64,000 nt of DNA from Streptomycetaceae bacterium (GCA_027483765.1 JAIXTW010000003.1:1-64000); one strand, 5' to 3'. Positions 1-11,138 are shown, counted from the first letter of the stretch. Translations and numbers: made by a program. Notes: generated by a model not told the origin, from the letters alone.

Positions 1-167
<167 letters not shown>

Positions 168-189
168 CAAAGTTGCTACGCGTCCACTG

Positions 190-220
190 TGTGGTTCTCG
201 AGATACGGTCGAGAACCACA
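190..220 (+). repeat. 12-bp inverted repeat in the 23S-5S spacer
   Basis: Bases 190-201 and 209-220 are perfect reverse complements around a 7-base loop, and a weaker 7-bp hairpin follows at 229-248. Such stems in an rRNA spacer are typical RNase processing structures for releasing 23S and 5S from the precursor. No T-run follows, so a terminator is unlikely. The processing role is inferred. Confidence 0.6.
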
Positions 221-289
221 AATAAGGAGATCTTCTTTAATGAAGATCAGACTTCTTAGTTGTGAGTTCATGTCCAAAACTCAATAGCG

Positions 290-407
290 TTTCGGCAACC
301 ATAGCGTGAGGGAAACACCCGGTCCCATTCCGAACCCGGAAGTTAAGCCTCACAGCGTCGATGGTACTGCACGGGTGACCTTGTGGGAGAGTAGAACGTT
401 GCCGGAC
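290..407 (+). rRNA. 5S ribosomal RNA
   Basis: The segment has the actinobacterial 5S core (CCGAACCCGGAAGTTAAGCC at about 334-353). Its ends pair to form helix I: TTCGGCAAC at 291-299 with GTTGCCGGA at 398-406. The length, about 117 nt, is normal. It follows 23S rRNA by about 120 bases, as in a standard rrn operon, and a strong terminator comes immediately after it. Confidence 0.95.
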
Positions 408-416
408 TTCTTTTAT

Positions 417-451
417 AAAAAGGGGCGCTTATTCGTAAGCGCCCCTTTTTT
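417..451 (+). terminator. Rho-independent terminator of the rRNA operon
   Basis: A 15-bp stem (417-431 with 436-450) with a TTCG loop has a GC-rich core (GGGGCGC/GCGCCCC) flanked by A- and T-runs. The structure works in both directions. It lies 10 bases after 5S rRNA and closes the rrn transcript. Confidence 0.92.
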
Positions 452-518
452 ATTTCCCAAGAAATTTATATATCGAAGTTAAAATAGTTCTGAGTAGAAA
501 TCTTAAAGAGGAGATCAC

Positions 519-1376
519 ATGAGCGATCAACGTCCACCGAGTAGGTCTGGTCGTCCGTCATCTGGTCGTCCGTCATCTGGAAACTCTGAACGTCCTGCAC
601 GTGGCGGTCGCGATGATCGCCGAGGTGCCCCACGAAAAGTCTCAGAAGGTCGTGAAGTCAGCGATCCACGCGGGTTTCGCCCCGCTCCACAAGAACGTGA
701 TCAATCGCGTATTCGTCCACGAATCTTTGAACCGGATATCCCTGATGATGTTACGGGCGAAGAGTTAGAGAAAAGCGTTCGTGCCGAGTTGTTGAGCTTG
801 TCGGCTGAGAATGCAAAAGTTGTGGCACGCCATATAGTCTGCGTGAATTTACATATGGATACAGATCCTGAACTGGCACATAAGCATGCAGTTGCTGCAG
901 CTCATCACGCAGGGCGACTAGCAGTTGTTCGCGAAACTGCTGGATATGCCGCCTATCGCGCAGGTCATTATGAGATTGCGTTGAGAGAGTTGCGCGCCGC
1001 GAATCGCATCTCCGGCGATGTTTCAATGTGGCCGGTTATGGCGGATTGCGAAAGAGGACTTGGCAATCCATTGAAAGCTCTGAATTTAGCTGGTTCACCA
1101 GAGGTTAAACGACTTGATAAAGCAGAAGAGATTGAGATGCGAATCGTGGCCTCGGGTGCTCGCAGAGATTTAGGTGAACTTGATGCCGCAGTGGTGACGT
1201 TGCAATGTAAAGAGTTAAAGAACGAAACAGATGAATGGGCTGTACGTCTTCGCTATGCCTATGCTGATGCGCTAGATGCAGCGGGACGCAAGGAGGAAGC
1301 GCTCGAATGGTTTGCCAAGTGCGCACTCGTTGATCACGAAGAATCCACAGATGCACAAGAGCGGGCAGAGCAGTAA
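519..1376 (+). CDS. TPR-like hypothetical protein with disordered basic N-terminus
   Basis: Function unknown; 285 aa. The first ~75 residues are rich in Arg, Ser, Pro and Gly and look disordered. Residues ~85-280 are alanine-rich helices with tetratricopeptide-like spacing, suggesting a protein-protein adaptor. There is no signal peptide or membrane segment, so it is probably cytosolic. A GAGGAG ribosome-binding site 7 bases before ATG supports the start. It heads the tlyA-nadK-recN block, the position of the TPR protein Rv1691 in Mycobacterium, and is probably its orthologue. The low-complexity N-terminus contains a DNA-level tandem repeat. Confidence 0.88.
   Translation: MSDQRPPSRSGRPSSGRPSSGNSERPARGGRDDRRGAPRKVSEGREVSDPRGFRPAPQERDQSRIRPRIFEPDIPDDVTGEELEKSVRAELLSLSAENAKVVARHIVCVNLHMDTDPELAHKHAVAAAHHAGRLAVVRETAGYAAYRAGHYEIALRELRAANRISGDVSMWPVMADCERGLGNPLKALNLAGSPEVKRLDKAEEIEMRIVASGARRDLGELDAAVVTLQCKELKNETDEWAVRLRYAYADALDAAGRKEEALEWFAKCALVDHEESTDAQERAEQ
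546..580 (+). repeat. 15-bp tandem repeat inside the TPR-like gene
   Basis: The unit TCTGGTCGTCCGTCA occurs at 546-560 and 561-575, then restarts (TCTGG, 576-580). It encodes SGRPS units. The length is a multiple of three, so copy-number change would stay in frame. The identical copies suggest a recent slippage duplication. Confidence 0.8.
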
Positions 1377-1439
1377 GTATCCACACCCAAAAAAGTGAAT
1401 CACTAAGTTGTCACCCCGGTAGCACATCATCGCAACCTC

Positions 1440-1457
1440 GTACGAACTAATTCGTAC
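1440..1457. promoter_or_regulatory. Inverted repeat upstream of the ssb-like gene (possible operator)
   Basis: GTACGAA (1440-1446) and TTCGTAC (1451-1457) form a perfect 7-bp inverted repeat around CTAA, 26 bases before the ssb-like ATG. It resembles a dimeric repressor site. The spacing is shorter than the LexA consensus CGAAC-N4-GTTCG, so LexA is not claimed. No regulator is assigned. Confidence 0.4.
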
Positions 1458-1483
1458 TTACTGCGACAGATACAGGGGTCACT

Positions 1484-1855
1484 ATGTCAACAGCAACAAA
1501 GAACGTCGTCAAGAAGAAGCCAACCAAAAGCGTTTCGTCGACCGAGAACGAGATTGATTATTCGCTCAATGATTTACTGCTCAGGGGGAGGGTTTCAGCC
1601 CAAGCAACGAGTAAAGAACTTCCCAGTGGCGACAAGGTGGTCGAGTTCAGACTCATCGTCACTCGAGCAGAACGAGAAGGCGTCGACACTCTTGATATCG
1701 CCGCATGGAGTGCCAAGAGTCGAAAGATTGCTCTGACTTTAGAAGGAGATGAATGGGTTGAGATCTCTGGCTCCATTCATCGCCGCTTCTGGCAGAGCCC
1801 AACCGGGGTAGCGAGTAGATGGCAGGTCGCCGCTGACGAGATTGTGCGCATCTAG
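1484..1855 (+). CDS. Short single-stranded DNA-binding protein-like OB-fold protein
   Basis: This 123-aa protein resembles the SSB OB-fold: residues ~30-122 contain a beta-rich segment with the WSAKSRKIA and EWVEISGSIHRRFW regions typical of SSB strands. It should bind single-stranded DNA in replication or repair. The N-terminus is lysine-rich. Unlike canonical SSB (about 160-180 aa), it ends right after the OB-fold and lacks the acidic DDDIPF-type tip that recruits partners, so it is probably an accessory paralogue rather than the main SSB. A GGGG stretch 7-10 bases before ATG may serve as a ribosome-binding site. Confidence 0.82.
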   Translation: MSTATKNVVKKKPTKSVSSTENEIDYSLNDLLLRGRVSAQATSKELPSGDKVVEFRLIVTRAEREGVDTLDIAAWSAKSRKIALTLEGDEWVEISGSIHRRFWQSPTGVASRWQVAADEIVRI

Positions 1856-1883
1856 CTTCGCCGCGTAAAACTCCCAGAATCGC

Positions 1884-1889
1884 TACTCT
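1884..1889 (+). promoter_or_regulatory. -10 box TACTCT, leaderless promoter
   Basis: TACTCT fits the actinobacterial TANNNT -10 consensus and ends exactly 6 bases before the ATG at 1896, so transcription would begin at or next to the start codon. No -35 match is obvious. Confidence 0.6.
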
Positions 1890-1895
1890 AGGGCT

Positions 1896-2210
1896 ATGGC
1901 GAAAACCCAAGCTTCCGAAATTTTTTCAACGCTGAAAAGTTACGCGCAGAAACTTTCAGATGGAGAACGCACCCCGGCCGAGGTAGCTACCGCGCTCAAT
2001 GATTGGGCGAGGGAGAGCGCGGATTCGATTAAGGGTCGTATCCACGATGAAGTCGAGTCCGCTGTTGAGAAGATGGGTTTCGTAAAGCGAGAAGAGTTTG
2101 ATCAACTTGCCGCCGAAGTTCAGCGCTTGAAGAAGGCTGCTCCTAAGAAGAGCGCTACCACCAAGGCTACGAAGAAGGCAGCGCCGAAGAAGAAGGTCGT
2201 GAAGAAATGA
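1896..2210 (+). CDS. Small helical protein with Lys/Ala-rich tail
   Basis: Function unknown; 104 aa. Residues 1-85 are predicted helical and partly coiled-coil, with an FVKREEFDQLAAEVQRL heptad-like segment resembling phasin or UbiK/BMFP-type accessory factors. Residues ~80-104 form a Lys/Ala/Pro tail (AAPKK units) like histone-H1-type nucleic-acid-binding tails. The gene lies two positions before tlyA and overlaps the next small gene by an ATGA. A -10 box 6 bases upstream suggests a leaderless transcript. Related small genes occur before tlyA in other actinobacteria, but I cannot assign a role. Confidence 0.8.
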   Translation: MAKTQASEIFSTLKSYAQKLSDGERTPAEVATALNDWARESADSIKGRIHDEVESAVEKMGFVKREEFDQLAAEVQRLKKAAPKKSATTKATKKAAPKKKVVKK

Positions 2211-2353
2211 ACAATGAAGAGATTGATTTAGTGCAGAAAGTTCGCGAAGAACTTGAAGAGATTGAAGTCAGCGACATCTCCGAACACTCTGCGCGCTTTG
2301 AAGCGCTCCACGAGAAGCTACAAGAGTCCCTTAAATCAATCGATAACCTGTAA
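2207..2353 (+). CDS. 48-aa acidic helical protein, translationally coupled
   Basis: A 49-codon frame starts at an ATG overlapping the previous stop (ATGA, 2207-2210) and ends at TAA 2351-2353. The product is acidic and predicted helical, with repeated EELEEIE and FEALHEKLQESL segments. Size and position directly before tlyA match the short gene Rv1693 of Mycobacterium, so it is probably a real coupled gene rather than leader sequence. Function unknown; it may bind the basic protein encoded just upstream, which is inference from charge and coupling. Confidence 0.72.
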   Translation: MNNEEIDLVQKVREELEEIEVSDISEHSARFEALHEKLQESLKSIDNL

Positions 2354-2372
2354 AGATTTCGGAAGAGACATT

Positions 2373-3161
2373 ATGAAAACTCGCCTGGATGCTGAGCTGG
2401 TTCGCCGTGAACTAGCTCGCTCGCGCGAGCATGCTGCCGATTTAATCGAATCTCGCTCAGTACTGGTAAACGGAATTCCAGCAACAAAACCGGCATCCCA
2501 AGTTGATGCCGAGACTTCAATAGTTTTGCAAGGCGATCGCGACGATTTCGTCTCCAGAGGTGGCCATAAATTGGCGGGAGCACTCGATATCTTTACTGGC
2601 GTCCAGGTCGAAGGGCGAACTTGCCTGGATGCCGGAGCTTCTACAGGTGGATTTACGGATGTCTTGCTGCGACGAGGTGCGAAGTTAGTGGTAGCAGTTG
2701 ATGTGGGTTATGGGCAATTAGCCTGGGAACTACGTCAAGATGAGCGAGTCAAGATTCTGGATCGGACAAATATCCGCCATTTAACGGGTGACCAGGTTTC
2801 AGAAGATATAGATTTAGTTGTAGCTGATCTCTCTTTCATTTCACTTTCGCTAGTGCTACCGGCGTTAGCGGCGGTATCCCGTCCTGAAGCAGATTTTGTT
2901 CTTATGGTGAAACCACAATTTGAGGTTGGGCGTGAAAAGCTAGGAGCGGGCGGCGTTGTACGCGATCCAGCTCTTCGCAGATCCGCTGTTCTCGACGTTG
3001 CAGAGTCAGCTTACGATGTTGGTTTGGGAACTCTAGGTATTGCTGCAAGCCCACTACCCGGACCTGCTGGAAATGTTGAATACTTCTTATGGTTACGACG
3101 CGGAGCTCCTGAAATTGATGAATCAGCCCTCGATGCGGCGATTGCGGCAGGTCCGGAATAA
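2373..3161 (+). CDS. tlyA: TlyA family rRNA 2'-O-methyltransferase
   Basis: TlyA methylates ribose 2'-OH groups of 16S and 23S rRNA with S-adenosylmethionine; loss gives capreomycin resistance in mycobacteria. The 262-aa protein has an N-terminal S4 RNA-binding domain (~1-60), the SRGGHKL linker, and an FtsJ/Rossmann methyltransferase domain with SAM motif LDAGASTGGF near residue 85 and MVKPQFE near 190 (the K of the KDKE set). A longer frame exists upstream, but ATG 2373 is preferred: it begins at the S4 domain, is preceded by GGAAGAG, and lies just after the 48-aa gene. Its stop overlaps the nadK start by one base. Confidence 0.95.
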   Translation: MKTRLDAELVRRELARSREHAADLIESRSVLVNGIPATKPASQVDAETSIVLQGDRDDFVSRGGHKLAGALDIFTGVQVEGRTCLDAGASTGGFTDVLLRRGAKLVVAVDVGYGQLAWELRQDERVKILDRTNIRHLTGDQVSEDIDLVVADLSFISLSLVLPALAAVSRPEADFVLMVKPQFEVGREKLGAGGVVRDPALRRSAVLDVAESAYDVGLGTLGIAASPLPGPAGNVEYFLWLRRGAPEIDESALDAAIAAGPE

Positions 3162-4010
3162 TGAGCACTCGTAGCCTGGCGCTGCTTGTTAACCCTTCAC
3201 GTTCGGAAGCCATCGCTGCTGCATCAGAGTTAGTTCCACTTCTTACATCAGCAGGATTTTCACTCTTTACCATCTCTGAAATTTTTATTCCGTCAGTTAC
3301 CAGCGTTTCTGTGACAGAACTGCCAGATATTGAGTTAGCTGTAGTGCTAGGTGGCGATGGAACAATTCTGCGCGCCGCAGAAATCACATTGGCTCGGAAG
3401 ATACCAATTTTAGGTATCAACTTGGGACACGTTGGATTTCTAGCGGAGGTAGATCGACCATCAATCAGTGCCATCGCCACAAGTATCATCGACAAGAGTT
3501 ACGTCAGCGAGAATCGAATGGTTCTCTCTTTTGATGTCGAACGTGATGGAAAGATTGTTTCATCTGGATGGGCACTTAACGAAGTGACCGTTGAACGAGA
3601 TGCCACAACGATGGTCGAGCTATTTGTGGAAATTGATCGTCGTCCGTTATCGCACTGGGGTTGCGATGGCGTTATCTGTTCAACACCAACTGGTTCGACC
3701 GCCTATGCATTTAGCGCTGGGGGACCAGTGTTGTGGCCGGAAATTGAAGCGCTTGTTCTTCTGCCGATATCCGCGCACGCACTCTTTTCAAGACCGATGG
3801 TGGTCTCGCCTAAATCCGAAATTATTGTTACCGTTGAATCAGCTGCTGCCTTGTTATCGGCGGACGCACTTCGCAAAATTCCATTGCAAGCGGGGGATCG
3901 AGTAATCATCACTCGTGATGATCGAACAATTAAGTTATCTCATGTCTCAGCCACGCTCTTCACCGATCGACTTGTCGCAAAGTTCAAGCTTCCCATTGAA
4001 GGTTGGCGCG

Positions 4011-4018
<8 letters not shown>
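3161..4018 (+). CDS. nadK: NAD kinase
   Basis: Phosphorylates NAD to NADP, the only route to NADP. The 285-aa protein has the family GGDGT motif (64-68) and the second-domain segment STPTGSTAYAFSAGGP that binds NAD. Length is normal. The start overlaps the tlyA stop (TAATG) and the end overlaps the recN start, so tlyA-nadK-recN are probably one transcript, as in Mycobacterium (Rv1694-1696). Confidence 0.97.
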
Positions 4019-7396
<3,378 letters not shown>

Positions 7397-7414
7397 GTTT
7401 TACGCGGGGGATAG

Positions 7415-8332
7415 ATGAACTTTGAATCCGCAAGCACCAATTATCTCAACCATCTACGGATAGAGCGCGCTTTGGCGCAGAACACGATTTCGTCATATCA
7501 ACGCGATCTATCGAAGTTTGCATATTTTCTCAGCGCATCAGGGAAGAAGTTCTCTGAGCTTGAAGCATCCGATGTGACAGGTTTCGAAGTCTTTCTCAAA
7601 AGTTCCATGATTGGCGCTTCCAGCATAAATCGATCGTTATCCGCGTTAAAGGGTTTCTACAAATATTGTGCACTTGAATATGAGATCTCAAATCCCACTA
7701 CTGAATCGGTAACGCTAAAAACGCCCCGCCGTTTACCGAAGGCGCTTTCGGTTTCGGAAATATCTAGCCTCATCGAATCAGCAAAGCGAGAAGGCGATCC
7801 CATCTCCCTTCGTGACTACGCAATCTTGGAGATTTTGTACTCAACTGGCGCTCGAGTCAGTGAAGTAATCGGATTGAACCATAGTGATATTGCAACTCAA
7901 GAAGTAGCAGGAGAGAAAATTTCAGTAGTGAAGTTACGCGGCAAGGGATCCAAGGAACGAATCGTGCCGTTGGGAAAATTCGCGCTCTCAGCGCTGGAAG
8001 AGTATTTAGTTCGAACTAGGCCAGATCTTGCTGCTAGAAACTCCAAAGGAGATCCAGCGCTATTTCTCAACTCCCGCGGCAAACGACTTTCCCGGCAGAG
8101 CGCTTGGCAGATAGTGCTTAGCGCGGCTGATGCCACCGGGCTTACCGGAAAGGTTTCGCCCCACGTCTTTAGACATTCTTACGCCACACACTTACTCGAT
8201 GGTGGCGCAGATATTCGCGTAGTCCAAGAGTTATTGGGCCATTCCTCAGTCACTACAACGCAGATTTATACCTTGATCACAATCGACAAGGTACGAGAAA
8301 GTTATAGCTCAGCACATCCGCGAGCGAAGTAA
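7415..8332 (+). CDS. xerD: Tyrosine recombinase XerD
   Basis: Resolves chromosome dimers at dif together with XerC and FtsK. The 305-aa protein has an N-terminal SAM-like core-binding domain (~1-90) and a C-terminal catalytic domain with Arg in STGARVSE, Lys in RGKGSKER, HVFRHS, LGHSS and the nucleophile in QIYT. The set is complete and length is normal. Its place after pyrG and before the segregation genes is conserved; the NUDIX gene usually found between pyrG and xerD is absent. GGGGGAT precedes the ATG. Confidence 0.95.
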   Translation: MNFESASTNYLNHLRIERALAQNTISSYQRDLSKFAYFLSASGKKFSELEASDVTGFEVFLKSSMIGASSINRSLSALKGFYKYCALEYEISNPTTESVTLKTPRRLPKALSVSEISSLIESAKREGDPISLRDYAILEILYSTGARVSEVIGLNHSDIATQEVAGEKISVVKLRGKGSKERIVPLGKFALSALEEYLVRTRPDLAARNSKGDPALFLNSRGKRLSRQSAWQIVLSAADATGLTGKVSPHVFRHSYATHLLDGGADIRVVQELLGHSSVTTTQIYTLITIDKVRESYSSAHPRAK

Positions 8333-8746
8333 TCAAATCCCGCGAAGACGACGGGCAAGAATACTTTGATCGCCCTTAGCTTCAAGATCAGCGATGATGA
8401 CTGCAATTGATTCACGAACGATGCGTCCGCGATCGACTGCAAGTCCTAAATCTCCGCGAAGCATCAAACGAGCCTGATCTAAATCAAAGAGTTCATCCGT
8501 TGATAAATAAACAGTGATTTTCTCTTCATGAAGTTCACGACCCGAAGGAGATTTTTCAGCAGCCGTAACACGTCTACGTGAAATGGTGCGAACACCTTTC
8601 TTGGTCTTTGGTTGAGCAACACCAACAGGTTGTGGGGCAGCAGGGGCAGCTGTAGTTGCTTCAGCAACTTGGCGAACCGCGCTCAACGCCGGTGTATTGG
8701 CTCGGAATAATTCATCTGCTCCAGGCAAACTAGCTCTACGTGTCAT
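8333..8746 (-). CDS. ParA-associated ribbon-helix-helix-like protein
   Basis: Unrecognised 137-aa protein. The first ~75 residues are low-complexity (Ala, Pro, Thr, Val) with a basic patch (RTISRRRVTAAEK). Residues ~78-130 (EKITVYLSTDELFDLDQARL and a following helix pair) resemble the ribbon-helix-helix fold of plasmid partner proteins. It starts at ATG in an ATGA overlap with parA, with GAGGAGG upstream. I infer a DNA-binding partner of ParA. It is convergent with and directly adjacent to xerD. Confidence 0.75.
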   Translation of the reverse strand: MTRRASLPGADELFRANTPALSAVRQVAEATTAAPAAPQPVGVAQPKTKKGVRTISRRRVTAAEKSPSGRELHEEKITVYLSTDELFDLDQARLMLRGDLGLAVDRGRIVRESIAVIIADLEAKGDQSILARRLRGI

Positions 8747-9627
8747 CGGGCGCCTCCTCGGGCAATTAGTTCACGGGCTAAGCGGCGATAGGACTGTGCG
8801 CCGCCAGAAGATGATGCATATGCAGTGATTGGCTCACCTGCAACAGTTGTCTCAGAGAATCGGATTGTCTTGGCAATAATAGTTTCAAATACATCTTCCG
8901 GATACTTCTCAAGAATTGCTGTGAGAACTTCACGATTATGAAGAGTTTTGCGATCGTACATAGTTGCCAATATTCCAATCAACTTCAAATTTGGGTTGAG
9001 GAAACTACGAACCTTGTCGATATTTCCTTTAAGTTCAATGAAACCGTGAAGTGCAAAATATTCACATTGCAACGGAACAATTACCTCGTCAGATGCAACA
9101 AGGGCGTTAATGGTGAGTTGTCCCATCGTTGGTTGACAGTCAATCAGAATGACATCGTATTCCGAAGATAGTCGTGCAAGTGCGCGCTTGAGATATTGCT
9201 GTCCACCTATTTCAGCTCCGAGAGTTGTTTCAGCCGTTCCTAGATCTCGGTTAGCGGGCAAGAAATCAAGATTTGCAACGGAAGACTTCAGGACAATCTC
9301 ATCGATATTCGCATCCGGTGTCATCAGTGCGTAATAGACAGTGTTCTCAAGCGGCAGGCTATGAGCGTTGACTCCTAGTCCAAGTGAGAGTCCACCTTGC
9401 GGGTCAAAATCCACGAGCAGAACGCGACGTCCGAGTTCTGCGAGCGCTGCACCCAAATTAATTGTTGAGGTTGTCTTTCCTACGCCGCCCTTCTGATTAA
9501 AGATTGAGATGATCTTCGCTCCGCCATGTTCAGTAAGTGGCGCCGGAATTGTGAAGTTCTGTGGTTCACGTCCAAGAAGGGTGGCGGTAGTTGCCACATC
9601 ATCGTCAAATGTCGATTTAGCGTTCAA
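8743..9627 (-). CDS. parA: ParA/Soj family ATPase
   Basis: A deviant Walker ATPase used in DNA segregation. The 294-aa protein has ~40 disordered residues, then the deviant Walker A (FNQKGGVGKTT), the LLVDFDPQGG motif and DCQPTMGQLTINAL. Start TTG is supported by AGAGG about 8 bases upstream. The enzyme is intact. In Mycobacterium the homologue next to scpA (Rv1708) lies on the scpA strand; here parA and its partner point the other way, so the pair is divergent from scpA across about 80 bases. The genome's main oriC-linked parAB may exist elsewhere. Confidence 0.92.
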   Translation of the reverse strand: MNAKSTFDDDVATTATLLGREPQNFTIPAPLTEHGGAKIISIFNQKGGVGKTTSTINLGAALAELGRRVLLVDFDPQGGLSLGLGVNAHSLPLENTVYYALMTPDANIDEIVLKSSVANLDFLPANRDLGTAETTLGAEIGGQQYLKRALARLSSEYDVILIDCQPTMGQLTINALVASDEVIVPLQCEYFALHGFIELKGNIDKVRSFLNPNLKLIGILATMYDRKTLHNREVLTAILEKYPEDVFETIIAKTIRFSETTVAGEPITAYASSSGGAQSYRRLARELIARGGAR

Positions 9628-9655
9628 GCGAGAAACCTCTTTTCAGTTGCTTCCG

Positions 9656-9661
9656 ACTCTA
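9656..9661 (-). promoter_or_regulatory. -10 box TAGAGT for parA
   Basis: On the minus strand TAGAGT fits TANNNT and would start a transcript with about a 20-base leader carrying the AGAGG ribosome-binding site of parA. Tentative. Confidence 0.35.
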
Positions 9662-9694
9662 CGCGTAATGCGCAGCGATAAGCAAGTAAAGAAG

Positions 9695-9700
9695 TACTCT
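9695..9700 (+). promoter_or_regulatory. -10 box TACTCT, leaderless promoter of scpA
   Basis: TACTCT ends exactly 6 bases before GTG 9707. It has the same sequence and spacing as the box at 1884-1889, and it points to 9707 rather than ATG 9668 as the scpA start. Confidence 0.55.
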
Positions 9701-9706
9701 TCGCAG

Positions 9707-10579
9707 GTGGAAAATACGCTCGCTCCGGTTCCAACGCCGGAAGAAACCCCTGCTGAGTCGGGTTTTAGCGTTCACCTAAGCAACTTTGATGGCCCCTTCG
9801 ACCTTCTGCTTCAGCTGATATCGCGTCATAAGTTGGATATCACTGAGGTCTCATTGAGCTTGGTAACGGATGAATTCATCTCCTTCATTCGCAAACTTGA
9901 GGAGTCTGGCGAAGGCTGGCAGCTCGACCAGGCGACCGAATTCCTCGTGATAGCCGCCACCTTGCTCGATCTCAAAGCAGCGAGGCTCCTGCCAAGTGGT
10001 GAGATTGAAGATGAGGAAGACCTGGCGATCCTGGAGGCCAGAGATATCCTCTTCGCTCGATTGCTTCAATATCGGGCATTTAAGGAGATCGCAGCTTCTT
10101 TCCAGGACGCGATTCTGGCTGCCGACAAGTCTTTCCCTCGAGTTGTTGCCCTGGATCCAGCGCTTGCTTCACTGCTTCCAGAGGTCCTCATTGGCGTGGG
10201 AGCCCAGCGATTTGCTGCCATCGCCGAGCGCGTCTTAACCCCTAAAACTCCACCAGTCGTGGCAGTGGAGCACCTGCACAGCGCCCTAGTGAGCGTGGCC
10301 GAGGAGTCGCGTTCAGTTGTAGACGCCCTGCGAAAGTCTCGCACCCTCTCCTTCCGAAATCTGATTCAAGGCGCTGACTCCACCCTGGTAGTCGTGGCCC
10401 GATTCCTGGCCCTGCTCGACCTCTACCGCCAAGGCGCCTTGCGATTTGAGCAAGTCGTTGCCCTTGGTGAGCTTCAGGTGACCTGGGTAGGCTCGGATGA
10501 GGGTGAAGTATTAGCGACAAATGAGTTCGATATCTCGCCAGTGAGTGAAAATCAGACAGAAGAGAGCGAAAATGTCTAA
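9707..10579 (+). CDS. scpA: Segregation and condensation protein A
   Basis: Kleisin subunit linking SMC heads with ScpB in the bacterial condensin. The 290-aa protein has the diagnostic N-terminal FDGPFDLLLQLISRHKLDI segment (~27-45), central acidic linkers, and a C-terminal winged helix containing FLALLDLYRQGALRFEQ. Start choice: ATG 9668 gives 303 aa, but GTG 9707 has a -10 box at leaderless spacing and keeps the whole conserved domain. The scpB start lies inside the last codons, an 8-base overlap. Confidence 0.92.
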   Translation: MENTLAPVPTPEETPAESGFSVHLSNFDGPFDLLLQLISRHKLDITEVSLSLVTDEFISFIRKLEESGEGWQLDQATEFLVIAATLLDLKAARLLPSGEIEDEEDLAILEARDILFARLLQYRAFKEIAASFQDAILAADKSFPRVVALDPALASLLPEVLIGVGAQRFAAIAERVLTPKTPPVVAVEHLHSALVSVAEESRSVVDALRKSRTLSFRNLIQGADSTLVVVARFLALLDLYRQGALRFEQVVALGELQVTWVGSDEGEVLATNEFDISPVSENQTEESENV

Positions 10580-11138
10580 TCCCGAGGTTCATGGATACGA
10601 GCTATCCCGAGCAATTGAAGCGATTTTGATGGTGGTAGATGAGCCAGTGACTGAGTTGACCCTAGCCACAGTGTTGGAAGTCCCTGTCGATCAGGTAGTG
10701 GCGGCCCTGGAGGGGCTGGTTCCCAGCTATTCAGAACGAGGCTTCTCGCTCAAGGCGATTAATGGAGGATGGCGCTTCTATAGTCACCCGGATTACAGCT
10801 CAGCGGTAGAGAAATTTGTACTTGATGGCCAGCAGAATAGGCTCACTCAAGCCGCCCTTGAGACACTTGCCGTAATCGCGTATCGCCAACCAGTGTCTAG
10901 GGCCCGCGTATCAGCGATTCGAGGCGTGAATGTAGAGGCGGTCATGAAGACCCTGATCACTCGTGGACTGGTAGATGAGTATGGGATTGAGAATGAGACG
11001 GGAGCTATTCTCTACAAGACCACGAGCTACTTCTTGGAGCGCTTAGGCCTAAACGCTCTGACGGATCTGCCGCCTTTGGCGCCACATCTACCGGATATTG
11101 ACGCGTTGGATGAGATCCTCGATTCGCTTACAGACTAG
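10572..11138 (+). CDS. scpB: Segregation and condensation protein B
   Basis: Dimeric winged-helix partner of ScpA and SMC. The 188-aa protein shows the typical AIEAILMVVDEPV start, the central TQAALETLAVIAYRQPVSR motif and VMKTLITRGLVDE. Length is normal. It overlaps scpA by 8 bases and is probably translationally coupled. Confidence 0.95.
   Translation: MSNPEVHGYELSRAIEAILMVVDEPVTELTLATVLEVPVDQVVAALEGLVPSYSERGFSLKAINGGWRFYSHPDYSSAVEKFVLDGQQNRLTQAALETLAVIAYRQPVSRARVSAIRGVNVEAVMKTLITRGLVDEYGIENETGAILYKTTSYFLERLGLNALTDLPPLAPHLPDIDALDEILDSLTD

Noticed and set aside
202-248. Terminator between 23S and 5S
   Set aside because: The hairpins lack a following T-run, and 5S rRNA is downstream in the same unit; processing stems fit better.
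1408-1430. TTGTC followed by a partial TANNNT-like end upstream of the ssb-like gene, resembling the PafBC RecA-NDp promoter motif
   Set aside because: Only the TTGTC half fits well; the second half has the wrong base or spacing. Not enough to claim PafBC control.
1440-1457. Possible LexA SOS box before the ssb-like gene
   Set aside because: CGAA and TTCG are separated by 4 bases, whereas the actinobacterial LexA box needs 6 between them (CGAAC-N4-GTTCG).
2902-3495. 197-codon minus-strand frame opposite tlyA/nadK
   Set aside because: Antisense to two well-supported genes, with no recognisable domain; low-complexity Ser/Arg/Ala composition typical of shadow frames.
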